64,000 nucleotides of DNA, taken from NCBI RefSeq assembly GCF_900141985.1, contig NZ_FQZK01000004.1, forward strand, positions 186,001-250,000, written 5' to 3'. Below the pieces are notes generated by a model that saw only the letters and a list, made by a program, of their open reading frames with translations, made no database searches and was not told the DNA's origin. This DNA comes from Nocardiopsis flavescens. GTDB lineage: Bacteria; Actinomycetota; Actinomycetes; Streptosporangiales; Streptosporangiaceae. The position numbers and the translations under genes were made by a program. Shown here one piece after another: positions 28,590 to 36,077 of this stretch (within the stretch, counting starts at the first letter, position 1; each line of letters starts with the position of its first letter).

Positions 28590-29602
28590 ACGCTGGCGCG
28601 TTCCACGAGCGTGGGCGTGATGGTCCTGCGGGTGGAGGCGGTGGGCTCGCCGGACATGCAGGACAGGAGCACGTCCAGGGTCTCGGTGGCCACCGTGGCG
28701 AAGTCGGGGCGCACCGTGGTCAGGGGCGGGATGAAGTAGGCGGCCTCGGGCACGTCGTCGAACCCGACGACGCTCACGTCCCCGGGCACGGCCCGGCCCC
28801 GCTCCGACATCGCGCGCAGGATGCCCAGGGCGAGGTGGTCGTTGGCGGCGAACACCGCCGTGACCTCGGGCATGCGGGCCAGCAGCAGCCCGGCCCGGTA
28901 GCCCGAGGCGGCGCTCCAGTCCGCGGGGCTCACCGGCGGCACCTCGGCCCCGGCCTCCTCCAGGGCCAGCCGCCAGCCCCGTTCCCGGTCGGCGGCGTCG
29001 AACCACTCGGAGGGGCCGGACACGTGCCAGACGGTGCGGTGGCCGGCGTCCAGGAGGTGGCGGGTGGCCAGGCGGGCACCCTCCTGCTGGTCCACCGTCA
29101 CGAGGGTGTCGCCGCGCGCGGGGTCGCCGTCCACGGCGACCAGCGGGATGTCGGGCGGCACCGCGGCCAGGGCCTCGTCCGCGGCGGCGGTGGGGGCTAT
29201 CACGACGATCCCGGCGGCGCGCTGCTCCAGGTGGTGGTCGACGGCCTCGGCGATGGAGCCCCGGTCCAGGACCCGGACGCGGCGGACGCTGACGACGAAG
29301 CCGCGGGAGGCGGCGGCGAGCTCGAAGGCGGCCAGCAGCGAGGAGGGGCCGAACAGGGTCGAGTTCTGGGCGACGACGCCGAGGAGCTGGGACCGCCCGG
29401 TCGCCAGGGTGCGCGCGGCGCGGTTGGGCCGGTAGCCGAGCTGCTCGATGGCGGCGCGCACGCGCAGCCGGGTCTGCTCGCGGACGTTGGGGTGGCCGTT
29501 GAGGACGCGCGAGACCGTCTGGTGGGACACCCCCGCCAGCCGGGCGACGTCGGTCATGGCCGGTTCCCGGGCGGCGCCGGGGTTCGGTGGGGTCTGGCTC
29601 AC
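28571..29602 (-). CDS. LacI-family regulator of the arabinose genes
   Basis: The 343-residue protein has an N-terminal LacI helix-turn-helix (TDVARLAGVSHQTVSRVLNG, about residues 15-34) and hinge helix (YRPNRAARTLATGRS), followed by a periplasmic-binding-like effector domain (DRERGWRLALEEAG, AVFAANDHLALGILRAM, VSVVGFDDVPEAAYFIPPLTTV). GTG 29602 follows AAGGAG. It should repress the arabinose operon in the absence of sugar; this is inferred from identical TGTTAGCGC half-sites upstream of both this gene and araB. Autoregulation is suggested by an operator over its own -10 region. Confidence 0.88.
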   Translation of the reverse strand: MSQTPPNPGAAREPAMTDVARLAGVSHQTVSRVLNGHPNVREQTRLRVRAAIEQLGYRPNRAARTLATGRSQLLGVVAQNSTLFGPSSLLAAFELAAASRGFVVSVRRVRVLDRGSIAEAVDHHLEQRAAGIVVIAPTAAADEALAAVPPDIPLVAVDGDPARGDTLVTVDQQEGARLATRHLLDAGHRTVWHVSGPSEWFDAADRERGWRLALEEAGAEVPPVSPADWSAASGYRAGLLLARMPEVTAVFAANDHLALGILRAMSERGRAVPGDVSVVGFDDVPEAAYFIPPLTTVRPDFATVATETLDVLLSCMSGEPTASTRRTITPTLVERASVAAPRG

Positions 29603-29682
29603 CCGCAGCTCCTTCACAGCCGATGCCGTAGCGTGCTCCGCCCGGACCGGCCCCCGCACCCGGGGCCCACCCGAGGAGCACG

Positions 29683-29696
29683 GGTGTGCGCTAACA
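29683..29696 (-). promoter_or_regulatory. operator O3 at the regulator promoter
   Basis: Read on the minus strand, the site is TGTTAGCGCACACC and overlaps a TATGTT -10-like box (29694-29699), about 80 bases upstream of the regulator start. It shares TGTTAGCGC with O1, O2 and O4. Confidence 0.6.
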
Positions 29697-29759
29697 TATC
29701 CCATTCGCTGGCTTTCACGACACCCCCCTTGGCTTTGGCTGATGCCTTCACTCGCCGAT

Positions 29760-29773
29760 TGTTAGCGCTATCA
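29760..29773 (+). promoter_or_regulatory. operator O4 upstream of the regulator
   Basis: TGTTAGCGCTATCA differs by one base from a perfect TGTTAGCGCTAACA palindrome, making it the most symmetrical copy. Its centre is 77 bp from O3, so a repressor tetramer could loop the promoter. The 140 bp between it and the CRISPR array hold no gene. Confidence 0.6.
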
Positions 29774-29913
29774 CCCTGCTCCCCCGACCACCGGCGGCTC
29801 CGTCGCCCTCTCCGCCCCGCGGGGAGCCCGGACGCGACCAACGCCGCCGGCGGCACGGGCCCGCCCCGCGCACGGGAGCGCGGGGCCACCGGACGGCTCA
29901 TTGTTGGTCATGA

Positions 29914-30128
29914 GGGCTCAGCCCCGCATACGCGGGGAGCACCGCCCCGCGTGCCCCGATCGCAGGAGTAGTGCATGGGGACCATCCCCGCGCGGGCGGG
30001 GAGCACCGCCGAACTCGCGCACGTCCTATCGGCGCCGGGGGACCATCCCCGCGCGGGCGGGGAGCACCGCACCACGTACCAGGTGCAGGGGGTGGGGGCG
30101 GGACCATCCCCGCGCGGGCGGGGAGCAC
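29914..30128 (-). CRISPR. type I-E CRISPR mini-array, 4 repeats and 3 spacers
   Basis: Three identical 29-bp repeats lie at 29978-30006, 30039-30067 and 30100-30128 (plus strand starts GGGACCATCCCCGCGCGGGC). A degenerate copy with seven differences lies at 29914-29942. The spacers between the intact repeats are exactly 32 bp (30007-30038 and 30068-30099), and the one next to the degenerate repeat is 35 bp. The minus-strand form GTGCTCCCCGC...GGGATGGTCCC matches the type I-E repeat of actinobacteria. The degenerate terminal repeat and the AT-rich flank put the leader on the right and transcription on the minus strand. No cas gene is present in the window. Confidence 0.95.
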
Positions 30129-30230
30129 AGTAATTGAGCTGCGAAGATTCCACGGGAAACCGGGCGATTTTCCAACTTCTTGAAAATCGGACAGGAGCCC
30201 CGAAGGGCACTTTATTGCACCGGGTGGGCG
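30129..30230 (-). promoter_or_regulatory. CRISPR leader
   Basis: This flank is AT-rich in an otherwise very GC-rich neighbourhood and abuts the first intact repeat. It contains an 8-bp inverted repeat CGATTTTC (30165-30172) / GAAAATCG (30182-30189), similar in style to leader motifs used for spacer integration. The remaining bases up to 30506 hold no gene. Confidence 0.6.
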
Positions 30231-30259
30231 CCGCGCGGGAGAACCCCGGAAAGCACGAA

Positions 30260-30285
30260 CCCCGGGGGTGCGCGCACCCCCGGGG
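30260..30285 (-). terminator. 26-bp palindrome downstream of GH114 gene
   Basis: The sequence is perfectly self-complementary over 26 bases (left half CCCCGGGGGTGCG). It lies 222 bases after the GH114 stop and 132 bases before the array, so it may insulate the CRISPR leader from read-through. Confidence 0.55.
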
Positions 30286-30506
30286 CCCTGCCGGCATGTG
30301 AAAGTTCCAGGAAGGGAACACCGACGGCTTCATTGTGCACCAGGCGGGAACTCTGCGTACACGGTCCGTAGCGGCCCCCGCGCTTTCCGGACGACCCAAG
30401 GTCGGCGTTACCGCCAGGACCGGGCGGAATGTCCCCCTTCGGCGCCGGCGTTCCCCACGGAACCGGGAAGGATAACGGGGCCTTAGGTCCCGCCTGCAAT
30501 CCGTGA

Positions 30507-31370
30507 TCAGCAGGCCTGGTAGAGGTAGCCCTCCCCGCCCTCCGGCACCAGGTCCAGGTCGCGCAGGATGGCACGCGGCGGGGTGTCCTCGTGGGCGCAC
30601 ACCTCGTCGAAGGTCATCCCCCGCTCCTCCAGGGTGCCCGGGTACTCGGTGTCGAGCACACCGTCCACCCCGTACGCGTCGGTGTAGACGTCGCACTCGT
30701 TCCACGCCGCGCAGGACTCGGTGATCGCGAAGTCGTACCCCGCGGCCAGGCCCCGCTCGGTCTCCTCCGCGGTGTTCTTCTGCGCGGCGAGCAGGCCGTG
30801 GCCGTGGACGGCCGCCACCAGCTCCTCCGCCAGGGCGAAGTTGTCCTCGGCGGTGAGCGCGCCGTCCGAGCGCAGGAAGGAGTCCAGGTTGTCGAACTCC
30901 ACGGCCGCGAAGCCCGCCTCGGCGCACCCCGCGACGGTCTCGGAGAGCAGTTCCGCGATCCGCCCGCGCTTGTCCGGGTCGGAGGTGTCCAGCAGGTACT
31001 CGTCCGGCCAGCCCGGGTCCGGCACCGGGTCCCCGGCGCCGTCGAGGAGGACCAGCCCCTCGTCGAGCCACATCTCCCGGTCCCCGGGCTGGGTCTGGAA
31101 CCCGTTGACGTAGCAGATGGAGTACAGGCCGGCGGCGGGCTCGTCCGTGGAGTCGCGGACGACGATCTCGACGCCTTCGGGCGGCTCGTACCCGCCGCCG
31201 AGCTGGTAGTCGAACCCGCCGTCCGGCAGCGGCGCGGCCTCGGCACCGGCCTGCGGCCCGGACGCCGGCTCGGAGTGGGAGGACAGGTCCGCCGTCGGCG
31301 CGCACGCCGTCGCGAGGAGGGCCAGCACCGCGGCGGCCGGGGGCAGTGTCATCCGTGCGGAGGGTTTCAT
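30507..31370 (-). CDS. GH114-like endo-alpha-1,4-polygalactosaminidase lipoprotein
   Basis: The 287-residue protein has a lipoprotein signal with lipobox ATAC (Cys23) and a short Ser/Pro-rich spacer, then a TM1410/GH114-type barrel: ICYVNGFQTQPGDREMW, GWPDEYLLDTSDPDKRGRI, GFAAVEFDNLDSFLRS (putative catalytic Asp/Glu), LLAAQKNTAEETERG and FAITESCAAWNECD. The family cleaves galactosamine-rich exopolysaccharide. ATG 31370 follows a TAGGCT -10 box by only 7 bases and has no ribosome site, so the mRNA is probably leaderless. The protein would be anchored on the outer face of the membrane. Confidence 0.82.
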   Translation of the reverse strand: MKPSARMTLPPAAAVLALLATACAPTADLSSHSEPASGPQAGAEAAPLPDGGFDYQLGGGYEPPEGVEIVVRDSTDEPAAGLYSICYVNGFQTQPGDREMWLDEGLVLLDGAGDPVPDPGWPDEYLLDTSDPDKRGRIAELLSETVAGCAEAGFAAVEFDNLDSFLRSDGALTAEDNFALAEELVAAVHGHGLLAAQKNTAEETERGLAAGYDFAITESCAAWNECDVYTDAYGVDGVLDTEYPGTLEERGMTFDEVCAHEDTPPRAILRDLDLVPEGGEGYLYQAC

Positions 31371-31377
31371 GGCGGGA

Positions 31378-31383
31378 AGCCTA
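31378..31383 (-). promoter_or_regulatory. -10 box of a leaderless transcript
   Basis: TAGGCT on the minus strand ends 7 bases before the GH114 start codon, so transcription should begin at or within a base or two of the ATG. No Shine-Dalgarno sequence is present. Confidence 0.5.
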
Positions 31384-31423
31384 GCGGTGGGCCGGGCCCC
31401 GGTGACGCCCGGCCCACCGTGAG

Positions 31424-32428
31424 TCACGACACCAGGGCCGCGAACCAGCGGTCGGCGATCCGGCGGTCGCCGCTCGCCGACGGGTGCACCCCGTCGTAGG
31501 TGTCCTCGTCGGTGTCGAACCCGGTCCACTGGTCCACCACCGTGACCGGCGACTCCGGGGTCGTGTTGGCCGCAGCCCAGTCCGGGAGGGCCGCGTTGAG
31601 GTCCCGGACTCCCTGCCCGCAGGTCCCGCAGCTGCGGTCGGGATCCATGGGGATGATCTGCGCCACCAGCAGCCGGATGCCGGGGTCGTGCGCCCGCATC
31701 TGCGCCAGCAGCGTGTCGTAGGCCGCCAGGATGCCGGCGGTGGGGACGCCGCTCCAGACGTCGTTGGTGCCGAAGTGCATGAGCACCGTGTCCGGGTCGG
31801 CATGCTCCAGCCATCCGGGGAGCAGCCCCTGCGCGGCGACGTTCGTCACCAGATAGCCTCCGTGCCCCTCGTGGTCCCCGTCGTAGGCGAACCCGCACCC
31901 GTCGCCCGGCAGGGTGCCGACGAAGTCCGCCTCCTGCCCCGCGTCCGCGAGGTCCCGCCACAGCAGGGCGCGCCAGCACCCCGGCGAGCCCGTGATGGAG
32001 TCTCCCAGCGGCATGATCCGCACCGCGTCCCCCTTTCCGTCCGTGTCGAAGCCACAGGTCAGACCGGTGAACTCGACCTCCCCGCCGACGGTGGTCCCCT
32101 GCACCCCGAAGTCGGCGGAGGCGCCCGGGGCCAGTCCACCGTTCCACGCGGCGCTGCGGGCCGTGTACGCGGCCCCGTCGGCTCCGAGGCCGGCGTTCCA
32201 GGCGGAGGTGACCGCCTGCCCTTCCGGGTGCGTCCAGGAGGCGGTCCACCCCTGGACCGGGGCGTCCCCGGTGTTGGTCACCGTGACGAGGGCGGTGAAC
32301 CCGCTCCCCCACGAGGAGGTCACGGCGGCCTCGGCCGCGCATGTCGGGGAGGCCGCCGCCGGAACCGGGGCGAGGGCGGCTGCGACGAGCGCGGCGGCCA
32401 GGGCCGCGCGCAGGAGGGTGCGTAACAC
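31424..32428 (-). CDS. secreted CBM2-SGNH esterase (acetylxylan esterase-like)
   Basis: The 334-residue protein has a signal peptide (about 1-28), then a family 2 carbohydrate-binding module (about 30-125: VTSSWGSGFTALVTVTNTG, VQGWTASWTHPEG, AYTARSAAWNGGLAPGASADFG) and a C-terminal SGNH hydrolase. The nucleophile Ser144 is in MPLGDSITGS, block III is HFGTNDVWSG, and the Asp-x-x-His block V is YDGVHPSASGD. The order and size fit CE3-type acetylxylan esterases of cellulolytic actinomycetes. GTG 32428 lies 7 bases after AAAGGA. A perfect CebR box precedes it, so cello-oligosaccharide induction is likely. Confidence 0.88.
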   Translation of the reverse strand: MLRTLLRAALAAALVAAALAPVPAAASPTCAAEAAVTSSWGSGFTALVTVTNTGDAPVQGWTASWTHPEGQAVTSAWNAGLGADGAAYTARSAAWNGGLAPGASADFGVQGTTVGGEVEFTGLTCGFDTDGKGDAVRIMPLGDSITGSPGCWRALLWRDLADAGQEADFVGTLPGDGCGFAYDGDHEGHGGYLVTNVAAQGLLPGWLEHADPDTVLMHFGTNDVWSGVPTAGILAAYDTLLAQMRAHDPGIRLLVAQIIPMDPDRSCGTCGQGVRDLNAALPDWAAANTTPESPVTVVDQWTGFDTDEDTYDGVHPSASGDRRIADRWFAALVS

Positions 32429-32450
32429 GGTCACATCCTTTCGATCGGAT

Positions 32451-32466
32451 CTGGGAGCGCTCCCAG
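32451..32466. promoter_or_regulatory. CebR-type operator
   Basis: CTGGGAGCGCTCCCAG is a perfect 16-bp palindrome containing the known CebR consensus TGGGAGCGCTCCCA. It lies 23 bases upstream of the esterase start. CebR is a LacI-family repressor released by cellobiose; its gene is not recognised in this window. Confidence 0.9.
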
Positions 32467-32513
32467 ACGCCCGCACGGTATATCGGGTGCGCCCTCCGGG
32501 AAACCCCCCTTCC

Positions 32514-32544
32514 TTGACCTCGACCAAGGTTGAGCCCCTAGCGT
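32514..32544 (+). promoter_or_regulatory. MerR-type promoter with 19-bp spacer
   Basis: TTGACC (32514-32519) and TAGCGT (32539-32544) are separated by 19 bases rather than 17, and the spacer holds the near-perfect dyad CTCGACC-AA-GGTTGAG. This is the classical layout of promoters activated by MerR-family proteins. The regulated gene starts 25 bases downstream. Confidence 0.75.
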
Positions 32545-32568
32545 CGCGGGGAAACGGAAGGAGTCGCC

Positions 32569-32874
32569 GTGAACGCCGTCTGGGCCTACATCTACGAGCA
32601 CCCCGAAAGCGACCCGGGCAGAGACCGCACGACCCTGGACCGCGCCGGGCAGACCACGCACCTGGTCCCCGTCCCCCGCGCGGCCGACGCACCCGCCCTC
32701 GCCGTGGAGCTGGTCGGGGAGGGGGTGGGGCTGATCGAGCTGTGCGGCGGGTTCTCCCTGGAGGACGCCGCCGCGGTGGCCCGCGCGGTGGACGGCCGGG
32801 TCCCCGTCGGGCACGTCGCCTTCGCGGCGGACTCGCTCCGGGCCGCAGCGGCGTACGCCGCGCGGTTCGACTAG
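32569..32874 (+). CDS. DUF6506-like small protein
   Basis: The 101-residue protein starts at GTG 32569 behind GGAAGGAG. It alternates beta strands and helices (VWAYIYEHPESD, VGLIELCGGFSLEDAAAVARAV, VPVGHVAFAADSL), a pattern seen in DUF6506 proteins; the function is unknown. LCGGF followed by a helix suggests a small-molecule or phosphate-binding loop. The gene stands alone behind a MerR-type promoter, so it is presumably induced by a metal, a redox stress or a drug. No MerR gene is visible here, so the regulator is encoded elsewhere. Confidence 0.7.
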   Translation: MNAVWAYIYEHPESDPGRDRTTLDRAGQTTHLVPVPRAADAPALAVELVGEGVGLIELCGGFSLEDAAAVARAVDGRVPVGHVAFAADSLRAAAAYAARFD

Positions 32875-32986
32875 GGTCCCGTCCGCCGTGTCCGCTCCGG
32901 TCCCGACCACGCCCCGGAGCCACACCGGGCCGGCGGCGGGCGGAGCCGCACGGCGCGGCCCGCCCCGGGAGGGCCGGCCCTGCCCC

Positions 32987-33793
32987 TCAGCCCGCGGCGG
33001 TCCCCCGCCGCAGGTACTCCACCAGGCCGTGGCCGAAGGCGCGCGGGCGCTCCATGTTGACCGCGTGCCCCGCGCGCCCCACCACGGCCGCGGAGGCCCG
33101 CGGGTTCAGGGCCGCCGCCGCGGCCGCGTGCTCCGGGGGCCAGAACTCGCTCCGCCCGCCCGCGACGAACAGCGCGGGCACCTCCGCCCCGGCCACCACC
33201 GGCCGCCAGTCGCGCCGGGCGTGGTCGCGCAGCAGCTCGCCCTCGGGGCCGGTGAGGGCGGGGTCGGTGCCCCGCATGGCGACCAGCAGCCGCACGGCCG
33301 CCGCGCCGCGGCGCAGCAGCGGGACCCCCCGCCCCGTCCGCGGGATGCCGTCGCGGAAGTAGGTGTCGGTGTTCTCCTCCGTGTACCCGTAGAACCCGTG
33401 GGGCCAGTCCGGGGTGTTGAGCATCGCCGGCGTCTGGTCGACGATCACGATGCGCTCGACGGCCCCGGTACCGAACCGCGCGACGTAGGACCACAGGGTG
33501 TTCCCGCCCATGGACGCGCCCACCAGCCGGGCCCGGCCTGCGACCGCCGCCGTGAGGAAGGTGTGCAGGTCGCGCCCGCGCACGTCCATGTCGGTGCCTT
33601 CCGGCAGGGCGGTGCCGCCGTGCCCGGGCAGGTCCACGGCCAGCACCCGGAACCCCGCCCCGGCCAGCACGGGGATCTGGAAGCGCCACGAGGTCGCCGG
33701 GGCCTTGAACCCCGCGAGCAGGACGACCGGTTCGCCGTCCGGGTCGCCGTGCTCGGTGTGGCGGATGCTCCCGCCCAGCTCTCCCGTGATCAT
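32987..33793 (-). CDS. alpha/beta hydrolase
   Basis: The 268-residue protein has the canonical fold: VVLLAGFKAPATSWRF (oxyanion strand), VLAVDLPGHGGT, nucleophile Ser in LVGASMGGNTLWSY, the late Asp region PALFVAGGRSEFWP, and the final His in VGRAGHAVNMERP. It could hydrolyse an ester, lactone or amide; the substrate is unknown. The ATG at 33793 follows GGGAGG, making upstream in-frame codons unnecessary. It lies next to the LacI-type gene but has its own ribosome site and 52 bases of spacing. Confidence 0.85.
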   Translation of the reverse strand: MITGELGGSIRHTEHGDPDGEPVVLLAGFKAPATSWRFQIPVLAGAGFRVLAVDLPGHGGTALPEGTDMDVRGRDLHTFLTAAVAGRARLVGASMGGNTLWSYVARFGTGAVERIVIVDQTPAMLNTPDWPHGFYGYTEENTDTYFRDGIPRTGRGVPLLRRGAAAVRLLVAMRGTDPALTGPEGELLRDHARRDWRPVVAGAEVPALFVAGGRSEFWPPEHAAAAAALNPRASAAVVGRAGHAVNMERPRAFGHGLVEYLRRGTAAG

Positions 33794-33845
33794 CGGGGCC
33801 TCCCTGTTCCCGCCGGTGGGGTCCCACCCTCCCACGGCCGGCCCC

Positions 33846-34907
33846 TCAGGGCTCCGGGGTGTCCGCGGCGGGGTCCCCCGCGGCGCCGGGCGCGGCACCG
33901 CCGGTCGACTCGCGGACGATGAGGCGGGGCTCCACCCGGACCCGGCGGGCGCCCTCCCCGCGGCCCCGGACCAGGTCCAGCATGATCCGGGCGGCGGAGC
34001 GGCCGCACTCGGCCCACCCGAGGGAGACGCTGGTCAGACTGGGCTGGAAGATACGGCCCAGCTCCGTGTCGCCCACCCCGGTCACCGCGAGGTCCCCCGG
34101 GACCGACAGGCCCCGCTCCCGGGCGGCGCGCAGGACCGCGATCGCCAGCAGGTCGTCGGCGGCGACCACCGCGTCCAGCGGGCCGCCGTCGGCGGCGGCG
34201 CGGTCCAGCAGGCGCCGGGCCGCGACCTCGCCCGCGGCGACGGTGAATTCCGCGGCGGCCTCCGCCACGGCGGGCGGGCCGCCCCCGCCGGCGGTGGCCG
34301 CGTCGAAGCCGCGGCGGCGCTCCTCACCGGGGACGCTGTCCGCAGGGCCGCCGAGGAAGCCGATCCGGCGGCGGCCGGTCTCCCGCAGGTGCCGGACCGC
34401 CCGGCCGATCCCGGCGGCGGAGTCGGTGGAGACCGAGTCGGCGCCGTGGTCGCCGGACGCGCGGCCGACCACGACCACGGGCGCGTCCCGCCGCCGGAGG
34501 GAGTCGGCGAGCAGGTCGTCGGTGCGCGGGGGGACGAGGACCATCCCGTCGGCGAAGCCGCTGTTCAGGCTGTGCACCAGGTCGGCGGTGGACGCCGCGG
34601 TGTCCCCGGTCGCCAGGACGACGACGCGGTAGCCGTGCGGGGCCAGCTCCCCGTGGATCGCCGTCATCATCTCGACGTGGGCGGGGCCGCCGATGTCGGC
34701 GGCGGCGAAGGCGATCTGGAAGGTGCGCTTCATCCGCAGCGAGCGCCCGACCGCGTCCGGGCTGTAGCCCAGCTCGTCGGCCGCCGCGCGCACGCGCTCG
34801 ACCATGGCGGCGCTGGCGCCGCTCCCGTGCAGGGCCCGGGAGGTGGAGGCGAGCGAGACCCCCGCGCGCTCCGCCACCTGGACCAGGGTGGCGCGTGAAG
34901 ACGTCAT
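33846..34907 (-). CDS. LacI-family transcriptional regulator
   Basis: The 353-residue protein has an N-terminal HTH (LVQVAERAGVSLASTSRALHG, hinge YSPDAVGRSLRMKRT) and a sugar-binding-like core (FADGMVLVPPRTDDL, RRRIGFLGGP, VVAADDLLAIAVLRAARERG, VTGVGDTELGRIFQPSLTSV). ATG 34907 follows GGGAG. The C-terminus is Ala/Pro/Gly-rich. It is preceded by GGAAACGTTTCC, the usual kind of LacI operator, so autoregulation is likely. No sugar operon adjoins it, so its targets are elsewhere; the neighbouring hydrolase on the same strand might be one. Confidence 0.88.
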   Translation of the reverse strand: MTSSRATLVQVAERAGVSLASTSRALHGSGASAAMVERVRAAADELGYSPDAVGRSLRMKRTFQIAFAAADIGGPAHVEMMTAIHGELAPHGYRVVVLATGDTAASTADLVHSLNSGFADGMVLVPPRTDDLLADSLRRRDAPVVVVGRASGDHGADSVSTDSAAGIGRAVRHLRETGRRRIGFLGGPADSVPGEERRRGFDAATAGGGGPPAVAEAAAEFTVAAGEVAARRLLDRAAADGGPLDAVVAADDLLAIAVLRAARERGLSVPGDLAVTGVGDTELGRIFQPSLTSVSLGWAECGRSAARIMLDLVRGRGEGARRVRVEPRLIVRESTGGAAPGAAGDPAADTPEP

Positions 34908-34939
34908 CGAAGCTCCCGTCACGCGATGCGCCGAGGGGC

Positions 34940-34951
34940 GGAAACGTTTCC
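34940..34951. promoter_or_regulatory. LacI-type operator
   Basis: GGAAACGTTTCC is a perfect 12-bp palindrome with central CG, 33-44 bases upstream of the LacI-type gene's ATG. A second dyad GCTTCCGGGAAGC lies at 34989-35001. Confidence 0.7.
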
Positions 34952-35104
34952 AGAACCGCTCGACGGAGACGCGGGCCACGGTGGCAAGGCTTCCGGGAAG
35001 CTACATCCGCCGGCTTCGCCGCGTCAAGCCCCGGCGGCGCCGGGGGCGGGCGGGCGCCGTCGTGCACCCGGCCGCGCCGCGCCGCGGGGCCGCCGACGGG
35101 CGGG

Positions 35105-36076
35105 TCAGAGCCGGTCGGGCAGCCCGAACCGGGCGAACAGCGAGGTGTCGAAGAACATCGCCGCGTGCCGCACGCCCTCCGGAACCAGGTCCAGCACCTT
35201 GATCCCGAACGCCCGGTGCACGCCCCCGGCGTCGCGCATGTAGAGGCCGAACGCGGGCTGGCCGTTGGCCTCCACCGGCCGCAGCACCATGTCGCCCGCG
35301 GCGGAGGCCGGGCAGTGCACGGAGATCAGCTCCGCGATGTGCGGCGCCCCGCGGACCCAGGTGCGGAACGGCGGCATCTCGAACACCGCGTCCTCGGTGA
35401 ACACGGCGGTGATCGCCGAGACGTCGTAGGTCTCGAACGCCGCCACGTAGCGGGCCAGGACCGCCTTGGCGTCGGCGGGCTCGACGATCTCCTCCTCCAC
35501 CGGGGCGTTGCGGGACAGCTGCGCCCGGGCCCGCTGGAGCAGGCTGTTGACCGCCGGGACGGAGGTATCCAGGATGTCGGCGACCTCGGCGGCCGACAGC
35601 CGCAGCACGTCGCGCAGGACCAGGACGGCGCGCTGGCGCGGCTGGAGGTACTGGAGCGCGGCCACCAGCGCCAGGCGCACCCCGGCACGGGCGGCGACCA
35701 CGGAGCCGGGGTCGTCGGCGCCCACCAGGGCGTCGGGGACCGGCTCCAGCCAGGGCACCTCGGACCCGTCGGCCAGGTCGGCCGACGGGTCGGCGGCGGG
35801 CCCGCCCAGCCCGGTGGGCAGGGGCCGCCGCCGTCGCCGCTCCAGAGCGGTGAGGCAGGCCGTGGTGGCGATCCGGTGGAGCCAGGTGCGCAGGCTGGAG
35901 CGGCCCTCGAACCCGTCGTAGGCCTTCCAGGCGCGCAGGTACGTCTCCTGCACCAGGTCCTCGGCGTCGTGCACCGAGCCGAGCATCCGGTAGCAGTGTG
36001 CGTACAGCTCGCGCCGGTAGGGGGCGGCGAGCCGCGCGAAGTCCTGGTCGGTCGTCTGTTCCACCACGACCGCCAC
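35105..36076 (-). CDS. ECF sigma factor with C-terminal SnoaL-like domain (SigG/SigJ-like)
   Basis: The 323-residue protein has sigma region 2 (YRRELYAHCYRMLGSVHDAEDLVQETYLRAW, about 22-55), region 4 (LQPRQRAVLVLRDVLRLSAAEVADILDTS, about 145-180) and an extra SnoaL/NTF2-like domain (about 200-310, YVAAFETYDVSAITAVFTEDAVFEMPPF). The extension is typical of the SigG/SigJ/ECF41-related groups, where it controls activity instead of an anti-sigma factor. GTG 36076 follows GGAGG and starts 1 base after the VOC gene's stop. The regulon is unknown; cotranscription with two VOC genes and an efflux pump suggests response to toxic electrophiles or drugs. Confidence 0.88.
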   Translation of the reverse strand: MAVVVEQTTDQDFARLAAPYRRELYAHCYRMLGSVHDAEDLVQETYLRAWKAYDGFEGRSSLRTWLHRIATTACLTALERRRRRPLPTGLGGPAADPSADLADGSEVPWLEPVPDALVGADDPGSVVAARAGVRLALVAALQYLQPRQRAVLVLRDVLRLSAAEVADILDTSVPAVNSLLQRARAQLSRNAPVEEEIVEPADAKAVLARYVAAFETYDVSAITAVFTEDAVFEMPPFRTWVRGAPHIAELISVHCPASAAGDMVLRPVEANGQPAFGLYMRDAGGVHRAFGIKVLDLVPEGVRHAAMFFDTSLFARFGLPDRL

Positions 36077-36077
36077 G

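Noticed and set aside
29898..30183. Small ORFs across the CRISPR array
   Set aside because: They are open only because the repeat is GC-rich and lacks stops; the repeat and spacer periodicity explains the region.
29603..30506. Genomic island boundary or phage att site around the CRISPR array
   Set aside because: There is no integrase, tRNA gene or direct-repeat pair; the lower GC is explained by the leader and the operator-rich promoter.
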